Shown here: positions 44,125 through 55,536 of the stretch, piece after piece
How positions within the stretch are numbered: position 1 is the stretch's first letter
Layout: the number at the start of each line of letters is the position of its first letter
Source: Chaetoderma sp. LZ-2023a
Lineage: Eukaryota; Mollusca; Caudofoveata; Chaetodermatida; Chaetodermatidae
DNA: 64,000 nucleotides
Reading direction: 5' to 3'
Assembly (NCBI GenBank): GCA_034401795.1
Contig: CM067372.1
Location: 19,247,924-19,311,923 of the forward strand
Program-made: the position numbers and the translations under genes
Notes under the pieces: model-generated
The model's input: only the letters and a program-made list of their open reading frames with translations
Databases searched by the model: none
What the model was told of the DNA's origin: nothing

Positions 44125-46722
44125 ATGAGTGGAATTGATTCTACTGATAGTGGCAGTGAATGTGACAGCGCTATACACGAGGAAAACTGCGTGATCTGTT
44201 TGCAGCCATTTGAGAAATGCGACCCTCCAATTCCTGTGACGAGATAGGGTCTTGAAATACTAATCCGTTTCAGTGATATTCGAAATGATGAAGAACTGCA
44301 TCGGTATATGGTTAACAAGAGTGACGCTACACCTATGGGCAAAATGCTTATTCATGCTGGCTGTAAAAAGAGATACACTGACCCCAGGAAAACCAAAGTC
44401 GGGTTGCCGGAAGTAGCACGATCCCCCAAAAGATTAGCATCCTCTACTCCACATCCATTCGACTGGAACACTGATTGCCTCTTATGTGGGGCAGAGGCGA
44501 TAATAGATAGAACGCATCCAGATAGGGTTGTTATCATGTCTGTGCATAAATTAGAGCTAAGGAAGAGTATAGAGGAACACTGTGACAGTAGGTCCGATTA
44601 CTGGTTCCTTGAGATCCGCACTCGCCTCGAGAGTTGTATAGATTTAGTTTCAGAAGAAGTAGTTTATCATCGTTTTTACTAAAGGAAGTTCATGCGCACA
44701 TTATCGACCTGACAGGCCATGGGCCGACCTGTTGACGACGAAATGGGACATTGGTTTGAAGTCTTGTGCAATTGGCTAGAAAATGTGTGTGAATTAGAAT
44801 CATACACAATTGTTGATCTTCATGCGATAATGGTGGAGTTAGCAGGTGATGTGGCAGTATTTTGTCTGAAGACACTGAAACGAAAGCTCAACGAGCATTG
44901 TTATTATGGTGATCATGCATTTTTCGCTGAAGTATTGGGTAGGAACGATGTTGTTTGTTTTCGCAATACGGCAAATTACATCATCAATGGAAAGTGGTAC
45001 ACTGAAAGGCATGACAACGCTGAACAAGTGGTCAATCGAATCGTAACAGCCGCTGCACGAATTACATGCGAAGAAGTGCGAGAAGCAACTCTTACCCAAG
45101 GATGTATAGGAAATTCGAAGAGGAAGGCTACCATACGGTACGGAGAAGTGATCGTCTATGGTCTGGACTGTGGATTGATTTCGTTATAGAACAGGTTCTG
45201 ATGAGGTCACTGAAAAGCTGTGGTGGACTGACTCGAGGAAGGGGCATGACTGAAAGCGTGAAGCATCATTGGGTCTACAGTATGCATGCGTGTGCTACTG
45301 TGCATGATGCCATGCCCAGTCTGACAGGGAAGCAACACCTTACGAGCGATCAACATGTGGACATGGGAAGAACTAGACGCGAGCAAGTACACACATTAGA
45401 TGACCCTAAACCGGGAATCAAGATTGATAAACAAACTGAGCGAATTGATCCATCGGTTTTGTTCATGCGATGTACTGCACTAGTGCAAAGAGAAGATGAG
45501 GATATTCTTCCTTACGTTAGACACGAAATGACTGCAGTTGCTACGTCGTTATTTAAAGAATAATAATCCATGAGGAAGTTGGATACGTCAGACGTGGCAA
45601 GAAGAATACAGATTGATCTGATAAACATCGACGAAGCTAAGTCCTCATAGCATGCCTGTGATAGTTGGGGGATGGCTTCTACATTACATAAGATGGCCAA
45701 AAAATACAACATATGTTCAGGTGCTTGAACAGTACAGTTCCTATCTTGAACACACGTAGAGAATGAGTTGCATTGTGTTTGATGGATATGAGGATGTTCT
45801 TTCAACAAAGGACAAGGAACAAGGTCGACGGCAAATAGGCAAGATCTCTGCTGATATATTGGTGAACGTCACAGTGAAGACTCATGGATAGACTGATAGT
45901 ATCAACGGCACTTGACTATGCGAGAAATGGTCAGCCAGTCATAGTTGTTGCTGAGGACACTGACATCTTTACAATGTTGCTGTATCACTGGGACGATAGA
46001 TTGGCAAACATTTTCTTGAAGAAGGAAGTGAAACGCTCAAAACATGAGCAATTGTATGGTCTCAAGGAAGCTGCTGATGCCATCCCAGCAAAGATACGAA
46101 AGCGTATAATAACAATTTATGCTCGGAGTGGCTGCGATACAACTTCTGTCACGTTTGGCTATGGTAAGACGAATCTTCTGAAGGTAATGTCTAAGTCCAA
46201 AGCGGTATATGATGTGTCTGATATAAACGGGAGTTGTGCCGCATCACAGGAACAAGTTGGCAGTGCAGGAATTAGCCTATTCCGGGGCCTGTATGGTGGC
46301 ACTGAGAAGGACATGCTTACTTCTCTGAGATATGCCCGATATATGCAGATGGTTGTGAAGGGAAGTAAGATAGAGACACAACGACTGCCACCAACTGAGC
46401 ACGCAGCTTACTTCCACAGCCTCCGCATGTCAGATGTCTAACTCTTACTAACGATGAACTGGTCCACAATGATTGGAGATGGAAAGAGGTACATGGATCT
46501 TTATGCCGGATAATGACAGATCTTGAAACTGCTCCAGCGAAGGTACTCAATTTCATTCGTTGCAAATGCAAAGTAACAACAAAGAATCCGTGTGGCACCA
46601 CTGCTAATGCAACAAAAACGGATTGAAATGTGTGATCGCATGTGCAGGGTGCCGAGGTCAAATTTGCAGCAACATCGACCACCTGATAACTATTGATGAA
46701 GAAAATGGTGGTTTGGACTTAT
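44125..46722 (+). pseudogene. XPG-type transposase family, copy B
   Basis: Putative DNA-cleaving transposase, broken. N-terminal zinc-like module CVICLQPFEKC with CKKRYTD (44188-44380), interrupted by TAG at 44245. Second module DWNTDCLLCGAE with THPDR (44461-44525). Stops at 44680 and 44710, then GRPVDDEMGHWFEVLCNWLE and CFRNTANYIINGKWY (44719-45090). The whole middle domain present in copy A is deleted near 45090. Coding resumes at YPRMYRKFEEEGYHTVRRSD, FVIEQVLMRSLK, GGLTRGRGMTESV (about 45222) and IDPSVLF. The C-terminal nuclease-like module has CIVFDGYEDVL (45769-), AEDTDIFTMLLYHW (45950-) and SGCDTTSVTFGYGK (46127-). These correspond to XPG-N, XPG-I and the helix-turn region of FEN1-type enzymes. 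A Cys cluster (RCKCK, CVIACAGCRGQIC) ends the protein near 46722. At least six lesions make it non-functional. Confidence 0.82.
45763..46441 (+). pseudogene. XPG/FEN1-like nuclease module of copy B
   Basis: Listed separately because it carries the functional clue. The first acidic motif is FDGY at 45778-45789, followed by a K/R-rich stretch (STKDKEQGRR) as in the XPG-N FDG..P..K...R signature. The second is EDTD at 45953-45964 in a hydrophobic context. The third is GCDTTS...GYGK at 46130-46164, the counterpart of the conserved SDY...GIG region of FEN1. A frameshift between FDGY and EDTD breaks the module. The comparison with XPG is from motif memory, not a database search. Confidence 0.68.
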
Positions 46723-46982
46723 AATCTCATGTCATCGCAGGGCACATCCCGACCTCAAAGCGTGTGTTAATGAGCATCTATACTATCCTCAATGATAATC
46801 GTGTTTCTCTTCGCTGACACCTGTGCATCTCAGCTGTTGAGTGATAAGGAAAAATTTTAATTTGTTTACATTTGTATTTATTTCAGATTGTTGAGTGTGG
46901 TGTTTTGTTGGAAAATATCAAATGACGTTGTTTTCCGCTACCATGGCACCTTATTAGATTTCACACATGCTGTAAAAATGGT
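46723..46982. other. 3' region of the copy B gene
   Basis: Non-coding sequence between the last recognisable codon and the right TIR. Nothing else seen. Confidence 0.55.
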
Positions 46983-47420
46983 CCTCAAATTAAAACCCGT
47001 GTAAAAAATTCCGCCCAAATTGGATCAATGGGGATTTTTAGTATGTGATTCAGGATTAATGTCTGCTTCGAATGACACCAAAAAACCGTAGGTGGGAATT
47101 TTGTCACGGTTCAGACCCCTCAACGACTAGGCTATAGGTGGGAGAGAGCAAGTGGACAGCGTCCGCAAATCATGGTCGGTGGTGCTTGCTGAATGGACAA
47201 AATTGCCACCACATGCGCAAGCGTCCGCTAATGGTCTCAAATCGATTTCAACTCATTCACAACGTGTGAGAAGGGCGATAGCAATGACTCACAGTCCGCT
47301 AGCGGTCTCAAGTTAGCTCTTAAGAAATAGATAACACTCTCAAACCGAGTATACTTTGCAAGCAACCACCCGCGAGTGTGTATATAGCAATAGGTCGCAG
47401 GCGGTCTCCCAGTTTGAGAG
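46983..47420. repeat. Right terminal inverted repeat and subterminal repeats
   Basis: The inner inverted block spans about 46983-47105. From 47155 to 47412 several GTCCGC...GGTCTC motifs recur, ending in the outer inverted block GGTCTCCCAGTTTGAGA. Clustered subterminal motifs are typical transposase-binding sites. Confidence 0.7.
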
Positions 47421-48160
47421 ATAATTTATCGCCGGTTATGCAATCACCATAATAAGTCTCATTTTCACAATGGCCTAGGTTGAGCTGCAGTCACCTCGCT
47501 CTGGAGGGATGACGTTGGTCGTCTAGGAGGCTAGTGGTACTACATTCTTCCTCGCTGGTGCACCTCGTGATGATGGCTGATGACACAATGATGCTTAGAC
47601 GTAGACGTGGTGTGGAGCTCGAGCACGAGGGTCGGACCAGGGAATCATGCCTGGACTGGATCTGCTGATATCGTCCCGGATTCCGCTGTCGCTATGGACT
47701 GCCGACATCGCTGTGGATGTAGATGTTGTCGCTCTGCTTTGCTCTCCTTTCTCCAGCGCTGGATCAGCGTTTTAACACAAAGATGAAAGGGGTTGTTTAG
47801 CGACTTGACGACGTGACTGGTAGGTCCCTTTTTAAACCCCTAAATAGAAACACCAGCAAGCACTTATTAATTTTAACAGCAACAACATATAACTTTTGAG
47901 TTCAAAATCAGAATATTTCGTTTGCAATAACTAGGTTTTCAGTTCGTTTTTCCCCGTTTGTTGTTTAGTTAATCACATGACATTATCTTTATTTATTTTC
48001 CTTTAAGTTGTATAATTTTCAGTTTCATTTGTTTTTGAATAATTTGATTTCTATTTTCTCTAATTTCCGCTTTTTACATCTTTTGTTTACAGACTGCCCT
48101 TCACCCCCTTCCCTCCTCCAAGAGAAATAAGGTAATTCCCCCTCCCACCCCTCCTTACTG
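47421..48160. other. Intergenic, nothing supported
   Basis: Mixed sequence with pyrimidine-rich patches (48080-48160). No gene or element end recognised apart from the start of the following direct repeat. Confidence 0.5.
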
Positions 48161-48583
48161 CTATGTTTATGTATGAATAAGTGGTGTTGAAATTGGCTAG
48201 TGTCAGGGGCGATAACTCCTGTTGCCTTAAGCACGTACTCAGGACAGAAATGCTCAAGCTGTCTGGTCTGCTTGGTCAGCTGTCAGCCAATCAGGTGTGG
48301 ACAGCTGGTCACAGTACATGTGGGCAGATGAGAGAGGCGAGTATGAGAGTAAGATACAGGATGGAGAGAGCGAGAGAGCGAGAGAGAAGTAAGAGAGAGG
48401 ACTGTTTTTGATGTCATGTGTATAAAAACTGTGTAGAATATTAAAACAGGTGAAAGATATAATATATAATTTTGTTAATTTTGAACTACACCCCCTCCCC
48501 CACCCCCACCCCCTTGGGGACTACTACCGATACCTACAACATTGCGCTACATATAACACCTATACCCGCCAACCAACAGCTCT
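48161..48583 (+). repeat. LTR-like direct repeat, left
   Basis: Matches 52255-52664 and begins TGCTATGTTTATGTATGAATAA. It contains TATAAAAACTG near 48421, a plausible LTR promoter box, and GGTGAAAGATATAATATATA. A C-rich insertion at 48487-48515 is absent from the other copy. The ends are approximate. Confidence 0.75.
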
Positions 48584-48595
48584 GAACTATCCCCC

Positions 48596-49204
48596 ATGGA
48601 GACGGACTTACTCGGATCATCCACAACATGGGACAATGAAACCCGGTCTCTCATAGAATATTTGGCATCTGGTATTTTACCTGCCTCACAACGCTCAGCA
48701 CTTTCTATTCTTATGCAACAATCCGACTATGCCTTGATTAAGGGGGAGGGAGGGATGTTATTTCACTCCCGTGTGTCTAAAGCAAAACGCACTGGTCTCC
48801 ATTCGCAGTACCAGCTGGTGCTCCCTTCCTCCTTGGTCCCAAGTACATTACAATTGTTTCATGATTCCCCATTGGCTGCGCATGGTGGCATCCATGATAC
48901 TATTTACAGGATAAAAGAGCACTATTATTTTTCCCGTCTAGCAGCAGTGGTTTCTGATTATGTTAGATCATGTCGTGAATGTCAGTCTCGTAAGGTCACT
49001 AAAGTACATGTGAAAGACGCTATTGTTTCGTATCCTACCCCTGCATCCCCATTCTCAGTTTGGGAAGTTGATCTTTATGGGCCTTTACCATGCACATCTC
49101 GTGGCTACACGTACATACTAACAGCTCTTGTCTGGTTTTCTCGATTTCTCTTTGCCGTACCTATCGCTAACAAGGATGATGTTATTGTCTATTCAATAAT
49201 GTAG
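48596..49204 (+). pseudogene. Gypsy integrase fragment
   Basis: 202 codons. It includes the HHCC zinc-binding module (HDSPLAAHGGIHDTIYRIKE then CRECQSRK) and the first strand of the catalytic core (SVWEVDLYGPLP with the first Asp, YTYILTALVWFSRFLFAVP). It stops at 49202 before the second Asp and the Glu, so it cannot be active. The sequence is not close to the integrase of the 20-31.6 kb element and belongs to a different gypsy lineage. Confidence 0.88.
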
Positions 49205-51733
49205 TGTTGCCATTTAGCTTAGTTCTGGAAATGGCAGTAGTTTGCCTTTATTGATCGCATTAAAGTATGCTACTGCGTTTTCAGCGATGGAGGGTTATAG
49301 ACGTTGGTCTTTCCCGGATTTGTTCGTTTGCCCATTCATCTGTCTATTTTGAATTGATTAATCTACATTGTTGTTTCTATTTTCTTATTGTTACTAGTAT
49401 GCTATTTCATATGTGTACATATTTCTATTTTATTAAATGCCATCTCACTTTGTTTAGCCAATTTCTTTCTGAATATTTGCAATGGTATTGAACTGGTTAG
49501 TGATCAGTTGGCTAATCTCTGAGACAGACTGTCAGAAAGCCGTTGCTATCGACTATCAGGCTGATTTTTAAGGTTTGGCAGATACCGCGGATATAACTAT
49601 ACATGCGTTCGGGCTGAAATGCGTTAATTCATGTTTCCCACCACTGTGTGACTTTTGTTCAGAGGTAATGGGTGTGTGTCTAGAAGCCTTAATCGTTTGT
49701 TGTGGGTCTCCAGGATGATTTTTGGAGTAGAATGCAAGGCAATATGCCCTCAAGCTACACCAGAATCATTGGTGTGCGAGGCCTCATGTTTGTTGTTGAA
49801 ATTAACCTATTTCATCCTGCCTGCTTGTAAATACTATATTATGTGTGTTTGAACTAAATTCTGCTGGCCACTTTGAGGACAGTTTAACTGGACGTCGTTG
49901 TTATCGTTGATGACAGTGTTCCTCAAAATGGTCAGCATGATTCAATTGTATTCGGATCGTTAATCAGGGTGAATGGGGTTAATGTGTTTGCACTCTGTAT
50001 AGGTAGAGCGACATGTTATATCAACTGGTTTCAAGCAATTTATTTGAGCTGTGTCGTTTGGTTTCAGTTGGGCAATGGTAACGAACCTTGTTTGCCTTTA
50101 CTACTTACAACATTATTGACTTATTTGTACCCGTTTGGCAATATATTTTTTTGGCCGAAATTATTCTGTATGATATACTATTTTATCTTGGCATTCAGCA
50201 TGGTCCATACTACGGTCATTATGGATATATTACACTAACAATATAACAGTATTGAATCAGTTTTCATTAATGTGCATAATTTTCATGTTCTAACTTGTTA
50301 TATAAAAATTTATGTCATTACTTAATTACGTACTCGAATATTATTAGTTAATTAGCATCAAATAGACAACATTCGTATTAATGGTAATTTAGCGTAGTTT
50401 GAGACTATATATTAACCCTGTGATGTGTTTGATGGTGTGGAGTGACCACAATTTGAGCCACCACCCCTCAAGTATAAAGTTGCCCTTTCATGGTCTGGGA
50501 TTATCTGACATTTTAATGGGCTGTCCAGTTGCAGGAATCACCATGCATAGGGAATTGTCTAAACTAACAATGCTTGAACATAGTTTGTTGCTGGAGTGGG
50601 TGGCGATCTGTTTATGTTTGATCAGGTGGCATGTTCTTGTTTTACTCCTGTGACGTCAGGGAACACCATGTTTACGTGACCAGCTGTTGACAGTCCTCTG
50701 GCTACTGTATCTTTGACTAAACCTATTCAAAATTCTGCCTGTAGCGTTCCATTCATGAATCTTAGCTGTGATGTTCTGCCCTACTAGTTTCGTAATGTGA
50801 AAGTATCTGTCACCATGGAAATGCATGGATTACTTGTGGTCCCGTGATTTCACACATTATGCTTAGTGTACTATTAACTTGACTGCTGACATTCTCCTGA
50901 AGTGTGATGATGATGAAGTGATTGACTGACGCCTGTATCTGACCGGTGGCCTGTATATTTGCATTCCTGTATTGAGTGAATGTGTGAATGCTTGACCCTA
51001 ACGCGTGGGGTCAAAAGTGTTTGGGTTGGTCGTTCTCGTCAGATGTCGCTGCCTGTCTATCATTTGATTATTGTCAGTCTTGCTGAGTTTTAGCTGTCCG
51101 GCCAGTCAAGCGTCTACTATTAGTGTGCCAGCGTGGAAATGTAAAACTTTGCCTCAACTCATTCCCTATGTATGGAGTGATGATACAAAGGGAAAGTCAT
51201 CATGTCTTGACTGTTTGATGTCTGAATTTGATAACCAATAATTTCAAAAAGGTTGAATGCTTTATTTGCAGTCATCTCTAAATGGTGGAGCCATGATAGT
51301 TAGCATTTGTCTGTGATATGGTGGAGAATTAACTTTTTCATCCGACTTTCATTTCAATGTACATTATTGTTTGAAGAAAACAATTCTGCTGGATATTTTG
51401 AGGACAGTCTTTACTGCCACAAATGGCAGTGTTTCTCGGAATATTTGACAGTTTTCAAAATGGACCTAGTGAAGCTAACATTATTGAAGCACAGCATGAA
51501 AGGGGTTAATGTGGTTTCACTCCGTATACACGTGCAAAGACACAGGCAGCTAAGATCGTCCTAATTTATGGACAAAGCCCACTGAAATGATTGTCTTGAC
51601 ATATTGGATGGTTTATTTACTTTGTTGTAATATATTGTACTGGCCATATCACAATTTTGCTAGTATTTTTCTTATAATGTACGTCAGATATTGTACATAC
51701 ACACTTTGTATTAATCTTCGTGGCAACAAGGTC
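49205..51733. other. Interior of the LTR locus, no gene
   Basis: AT-rich DNA with short unrelated frames only. Two diverged copies of a segment around TTCTGCTGG...TTTGAGGACAGT...GGGGTTAATGTG lie at 49858-50010 and 51384-51545. Confidence 0.6.
49858..51545. repeat. Pair of related dispersed segments
   Basis: The segments at 49858-50010 and 51384-51545 share TTTGAGGACAGT, TTCCTCAAAATGG / TTTTCAAAATGGA and GGGGTTAATGTG in order. They resemble distant foldback elements of the TTTGAAA family. Confidence 0.6.
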
Positions 51734-52015
51734 GACTTGTTCCTGTGATGCGGCACAACTCCCGTTTATATCAGACACATCATGTACCGCTTTGGACTTC
51801 AGAAGATTCGTCTTACCATAGCCAAACGTGACAGAAGTTGTATCGTAGCCACTCCGAGCATAAATTGTAATTATACGCTTTCGTATCTTTGCTGGGATGG
51901 CATCAGCAGCTTCCTTGAGACCGTACAATTGCTCATGTTTTGAGCGTTTCACTTCCTTCTTCAAGAAAATGTTTGCCAATCTATCGTCCCAGTGATACAG
52001 CAACATTGTAAAGAT
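51734..52015 (-). pseudogene. XPG-type transposase family, copy C (antisense fragment)
   Basis: A 282-bp piece of the nuclease module, nearly identical to 45965-46262 of copy B but on the minus strand. It runs from TMLLYHWDDRLANIF to CAASQEQV. It differs by GYDTTS for GCDTTS and by a 12-bp in-frame deletion after NLLK. Both borders are abrupt and carry no TIR sequence, so it is a recent fragment transfer from a copy B-like source into the LTR locus. Confidence 0.9.
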
Positions 52016-52254
52016 TTCTTTATGGTGTATTATCTGGTTTCCATTTTGGAAGGGAGTTGCTGGGAGTTGTTGCTGGGAGTTGTTGCTGGATGAGTATGGG
52101 CAGCACTATTCACAGAATGTTATTCGGATGAACACCATATAAGTGAAGTGGCATATTGTAATTTTCTTTTGAATACTGACTGTTATTTGCTCGCCGACGC
52201 TTGTCAATATCAGTATGATAACTCTGTTCTCAATTCTAAATTTGTGGCCGCCGA
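52016..52254. other. Spacer before the right LTR-like repeat
   Basis: Contains a short GTTGCTGGGA triplication near 52066-52090. No gene. Confidence 0.55.
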
Positions 52255-52664
52255 TGTTACGTTTATGTATGAATAAATGGTGTTGAAATTGGCTAGTGTC
52301 AGGGGCGATAACTCATGCTGCCTTAAGCGTGTACGCGGGACAGAACTGCCCAAGCTCTCTGGTCTGCTGGTCAGCTGTCAGCCAATCAGGTTTGGAAACT
52401 GGTCACAGAACATGTGGGCAGATGAGAGAGGCGAATGCGAGAGTAAAACACAAGATGGAGAGAGGGAGAGAGCGAGAGAGAAGTAAGAGAGAGGACTGTT
52501 TTTGATGTCATGTGTATAAAAACTGTGTAGAATAATAAAACAGGTGAAAGATATAATATATAATTTTGTTAATTTTGAACTATCCTCCCTTGGAGACGGA
52601 CTACTACCGATACCTACAACACTGCACAACATATACCACCTATACCCGCCAACCAACAGCTCAT
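52255..52664 (+). repeat. LTR-like direct repeat, right
   Basis: Begins TGTTACGTTTATGTATGAATAA. It matches the left copy across the TATAAAA region and GATACCTACAACA to CCAACCAACAGCTC. Confidence 0.75.
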
Positions 52665-53230
52665 TAGGCAGTAACTGGCAACGCATGGATACATTCAGCA
52701 ACATCTTAAATTTGGTTTATTTTATCTTTTCCTCGTTTATTCCTTTGGGAATCAATAATTGACGTCGTTACATGCAACTTCGTTGCCGTTGTACCCATTA
52801 CAACCCATCACCAACACACGCACAAGTGCTCCCGCGCGCGAACGCACACGCACACGCACACGCACATTCACGCGCACACCCACACGCACACACCAATAGT
52901 CGCGTTGATTCGCTATAGGTCTCAACAATTCATACGTAGGCCTACTCCCAAGTAAATGGTTGCCTAGTCAGGCTTTATAGTATTTTAGTCCTGACTAGCA
53001 AGTTCGCAACTAGTAGGCCTAGGCCTGTGTGTCAGTCTGTCGGTCGGTCGCAACTACAGTATGCTCGCGCTTGCTATACTATGTTTACACATTTAATGTC
53101 GAAGTGACTAGAACCAATCAGCGAATATATACTTGCAACGTCGAAAACCGATCATTTGATGATATACGGCCATCTCAGAGGGGTATGTAGATACCACCGG
53201 ACAATAATTTCAATGGTCAATAACTCTGAA
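52665..53230. other. Spacer with CA/CG microsatellite
   Basis: CACACG-type tract at about 52815-52893. No gene. Confidence 0.65.
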
Positions 53231-53323
53231 TCTGCTGAATAATTTGAAAACAATTTGACTGAAAGTTGTGGGTGGCTAAGCCACCAACAACTTTCAGTCA
53301 AATTGTTTTCGAAATAGTCAGCA
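53231..53323. repeat. Foldback MITE
   Basis: Very clean hairpin with 35-40-bp arms (GAAAACAATTTGACTGAAAG and complement) around GGTGGCTAAGCCACC. Its outer ends are CTGCTGAATAATTT / TAGTCAGCA. Confidence 0.9.
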
Positions 53324-53505
53324 TAATCTAAGTCAAACCCTATGGAAAATGTAGTCTGCAAACATTCAACAGCGAGACAGTTAGCATTTTAAGGTGCGAA
53401 GATGATTTTTCATGTCCAATTAATGTAGCAAAAGACAATATTTATTCCGCATTTCTAAATATTAATATCCAGTCATTGATTCAAATCCATAGTAGGGCTA
53501 TATTT

Positions 53506-53580
53506 TGAAACTAAATTGTCTGGACGTCGTTGCTGTCAGTTTCGAATAAAAATTATTTCCAAAATATTCACCAGAATATT
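53506..53580. repeat. Foldback MITE, diverged
   Basis: Arms TATTTTGAAACTAAATTGTC and AATTATTTCCAAAATATTC with CGTCGTTGCTGTC in the loop. Same family as 15414-15506. Confidence 0.7.
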
Positions 53581-55536
53581 CCTTATTTAAGAACTTATTG
53601 TATCTGGTCAGTTGGTATGAAACACCAATAATGCTAACCAACTGCATGAGACGTGGCTTTCTTGGAGCCAAACGCCTGGCTACGTCGCCCACGCCCTTCA
53701 ATCCGCACCTATGGTAAATGGATATGCGAGAGCGAGCATCTTGATGTCATGATAATTCTCTGACTTGATCTTACATATAATCACAATCAGCTTGATAAAA
53801 CATAAAAACTTATAAAATGTTCCAGATTTTTGCTATCTGGCATCGGTTAGTCTACCGGAACAGAAAAGTGTATTCACCGCCCATAAACTCGTATCAATAG
53901 AACTTATACTGGCGTAATATGAATCCGGGAGCTCGCCTGGAGGAACTTAAATCATGTCGCTCGCCTGGAAGAACTTAAGGTAATATAGACCAAACTACAG
54001 GAGGTAATATGACCTTCAGATCGGCATCCACGCACCACATGTACCAGGAAGCCCCTAGAGCCAAAACATTTTACTAAAATGCCACGGCCATAAAACACGC
54101 ACGTCAATGCTTGGTATGCTTCCAATTTCCAACTACAGCAGGTTCTTAGTAAATGTATCCCATATGAAGTTTATTATCAGACCAGGTATAATATCGTCCC
54201 AGGTGTATAGTTAATGCGGAAATTGTCAGTCAATATGTCTAACAGATCCGTATGGAATTAGTGTTATTTGCCGCCAAACCAATGCAATGCCGTGCACAAC
54301 TATTCTACAGACGTAAAATCAAGTTATTTTGACAACACGACGATTCTGGTTAAGGAAAGTCCTGCAAATCAAGATTTGTGTCATAATCACTGATGCTTGT
54401 GAGTTCAATGGAAGAGAGGGACTATCGCCCTCCTCACGTTTTTCCTCTCCCATAGGGTATCCCAATAGCGCCCCTTGGTTTGGCCCTGCCCATAGTTTAG
54501 ACCCCCCCCCCCACCAACACCCACTCACCACACCCAACCCACCCATCCAGGACAAAGTAGGAAACACATACTAATATCACGTGACATTGTCACGTGCCCT
54601 GTCTTACTACACGCACGTGCCAGCCAAACAAGATGAAGCAAAATGAAATAATTATGAAGTAGGTCTATGTATTCGTGCTTTTAAATCCAACACTCGGAAA
54701 TTCAAAGGATCAAATAAAAGTCAAATTTTTAAATAGCCAAGATGTTTGTACGCCATTATATTTTCTTGCACATTAGTAAGATCTCTTGATAGCGATGCGG
54801 TTTTAAAAGCGGTGTAATACACACGTAAATTGATCAGGAAATAAGCCAAATGAGCCTGAAACTTATAAATAATAGATTGTGTCATGAATAAAATCACGCA
54901 CTCACTGTCATTTCATTTCAAATTCATCTCACTTTAAAAAAAAAAGTTTAATGAGATCTCAGCTGAATTTGGCTGAAATTCGTATCATATTAGCCTGATT
55001 GTGTATAACTCTTGAAATGGACTTTTGCAGGAAAAAGATAAAGAAAAACAATTGTTAGTTTTTCTGAATCAGTACACCCCATTAGTGTCTAGAAGACAAA
55101 AGACCTATGTGTGGACCGTGGCGAATTTTTTTGAACACTGGCTTTACACGCTCATTGAAATTAAGGCTTGGTCCAGGAAAATCGGCAAAAATATATAAAA
55201 ATGATTATTCATTAACATCATAACACCAATGCGCTGTAATGACGTCATCGTGACAAAATCCGATATGACGTCCATTTTCTTGGTCTGTGTTCGCCTCCAA
55301 GTCTGTGTCTGTAACCTTTTTGCCAAAGTCATTTGTTCTGGATGGTTTAAGCTGGGAATATTAGGAATTGACCGAAATGCCATTAGCACCGATGAAGTGT
55401 TGATACTTCCCATCATAGACCTACAAGTAATAAAACATGTACATACGCCACACTGTCTTACATACAAGTACAATTGACGAAATTGAAATTTCTGAGTGCA
55501 TCTGAAAAAATTAAAATATTTGCGTATTGAATGTCC
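53581..55536. other. Intergenic, no gene supported
   Basis: C-rich run at 54496-54512. Short overlapping frames on both strands at 54319-54574 and 55144-55477 lack domains. No element ends recognised. Confidence 0.5.

Larger units (their letters stand above)
43531..47420 (+). mobile_element. Candidate DNA transposon with long TIRs carrying transposase copy B
   Basis: About 3.9 kb. An inverted-repeat pair of roughly 115-140 bp lies at about 43649-43770 and 46983-47105. Shared blocks include GACAAAATTCCCACCT, TGTCATTCGA, TAAAAATCCCCAT, TTTGGGCGGAA and GGGTTT.AATTTGAG. A further inverted match lies outside it: TCTCACACTAGGAGACC (43532-43548) and the complement of GGTCTCCCAGTTTGAGA (47403-47419). 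Between inner and outer TIRs on the right, CCGCTAATGGTCTC-like subterminal motifs repeat several times. The gene lies wholly between the TIRs. I could not define a convincing target-site duplication, so the outermost boundary is provisional. Confidence 0.72.
48161..52664 (+). mobile_element. Decayed Ty3/gypsy-like LTR locus
   Basis: Two LTR-like direct repeats of 410-425 bp, 3.7 kb apart, with a gypsy integrase fragment directly after the left one. Gag, protease and RT are absent. The remaining interior is AT-rich non-coding DNA plus an antisense transposase scrap. No primer-binding site or target duplication was found, so a segmental duplication remains possible. Confidence 0.6.

Noticed and set aside
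46187..46198. A 12-nt GT...AG segment present in copy B and absent in copy C could be an intron
   Set aside because: Far too short for a spliceosomal intron. It lies between short direct AAG repeats, typical of a slippage deletion.
55144..55477. Open frames on both strands
   Set aside because: Opposing frames over the same DNA with no recognisable domain.
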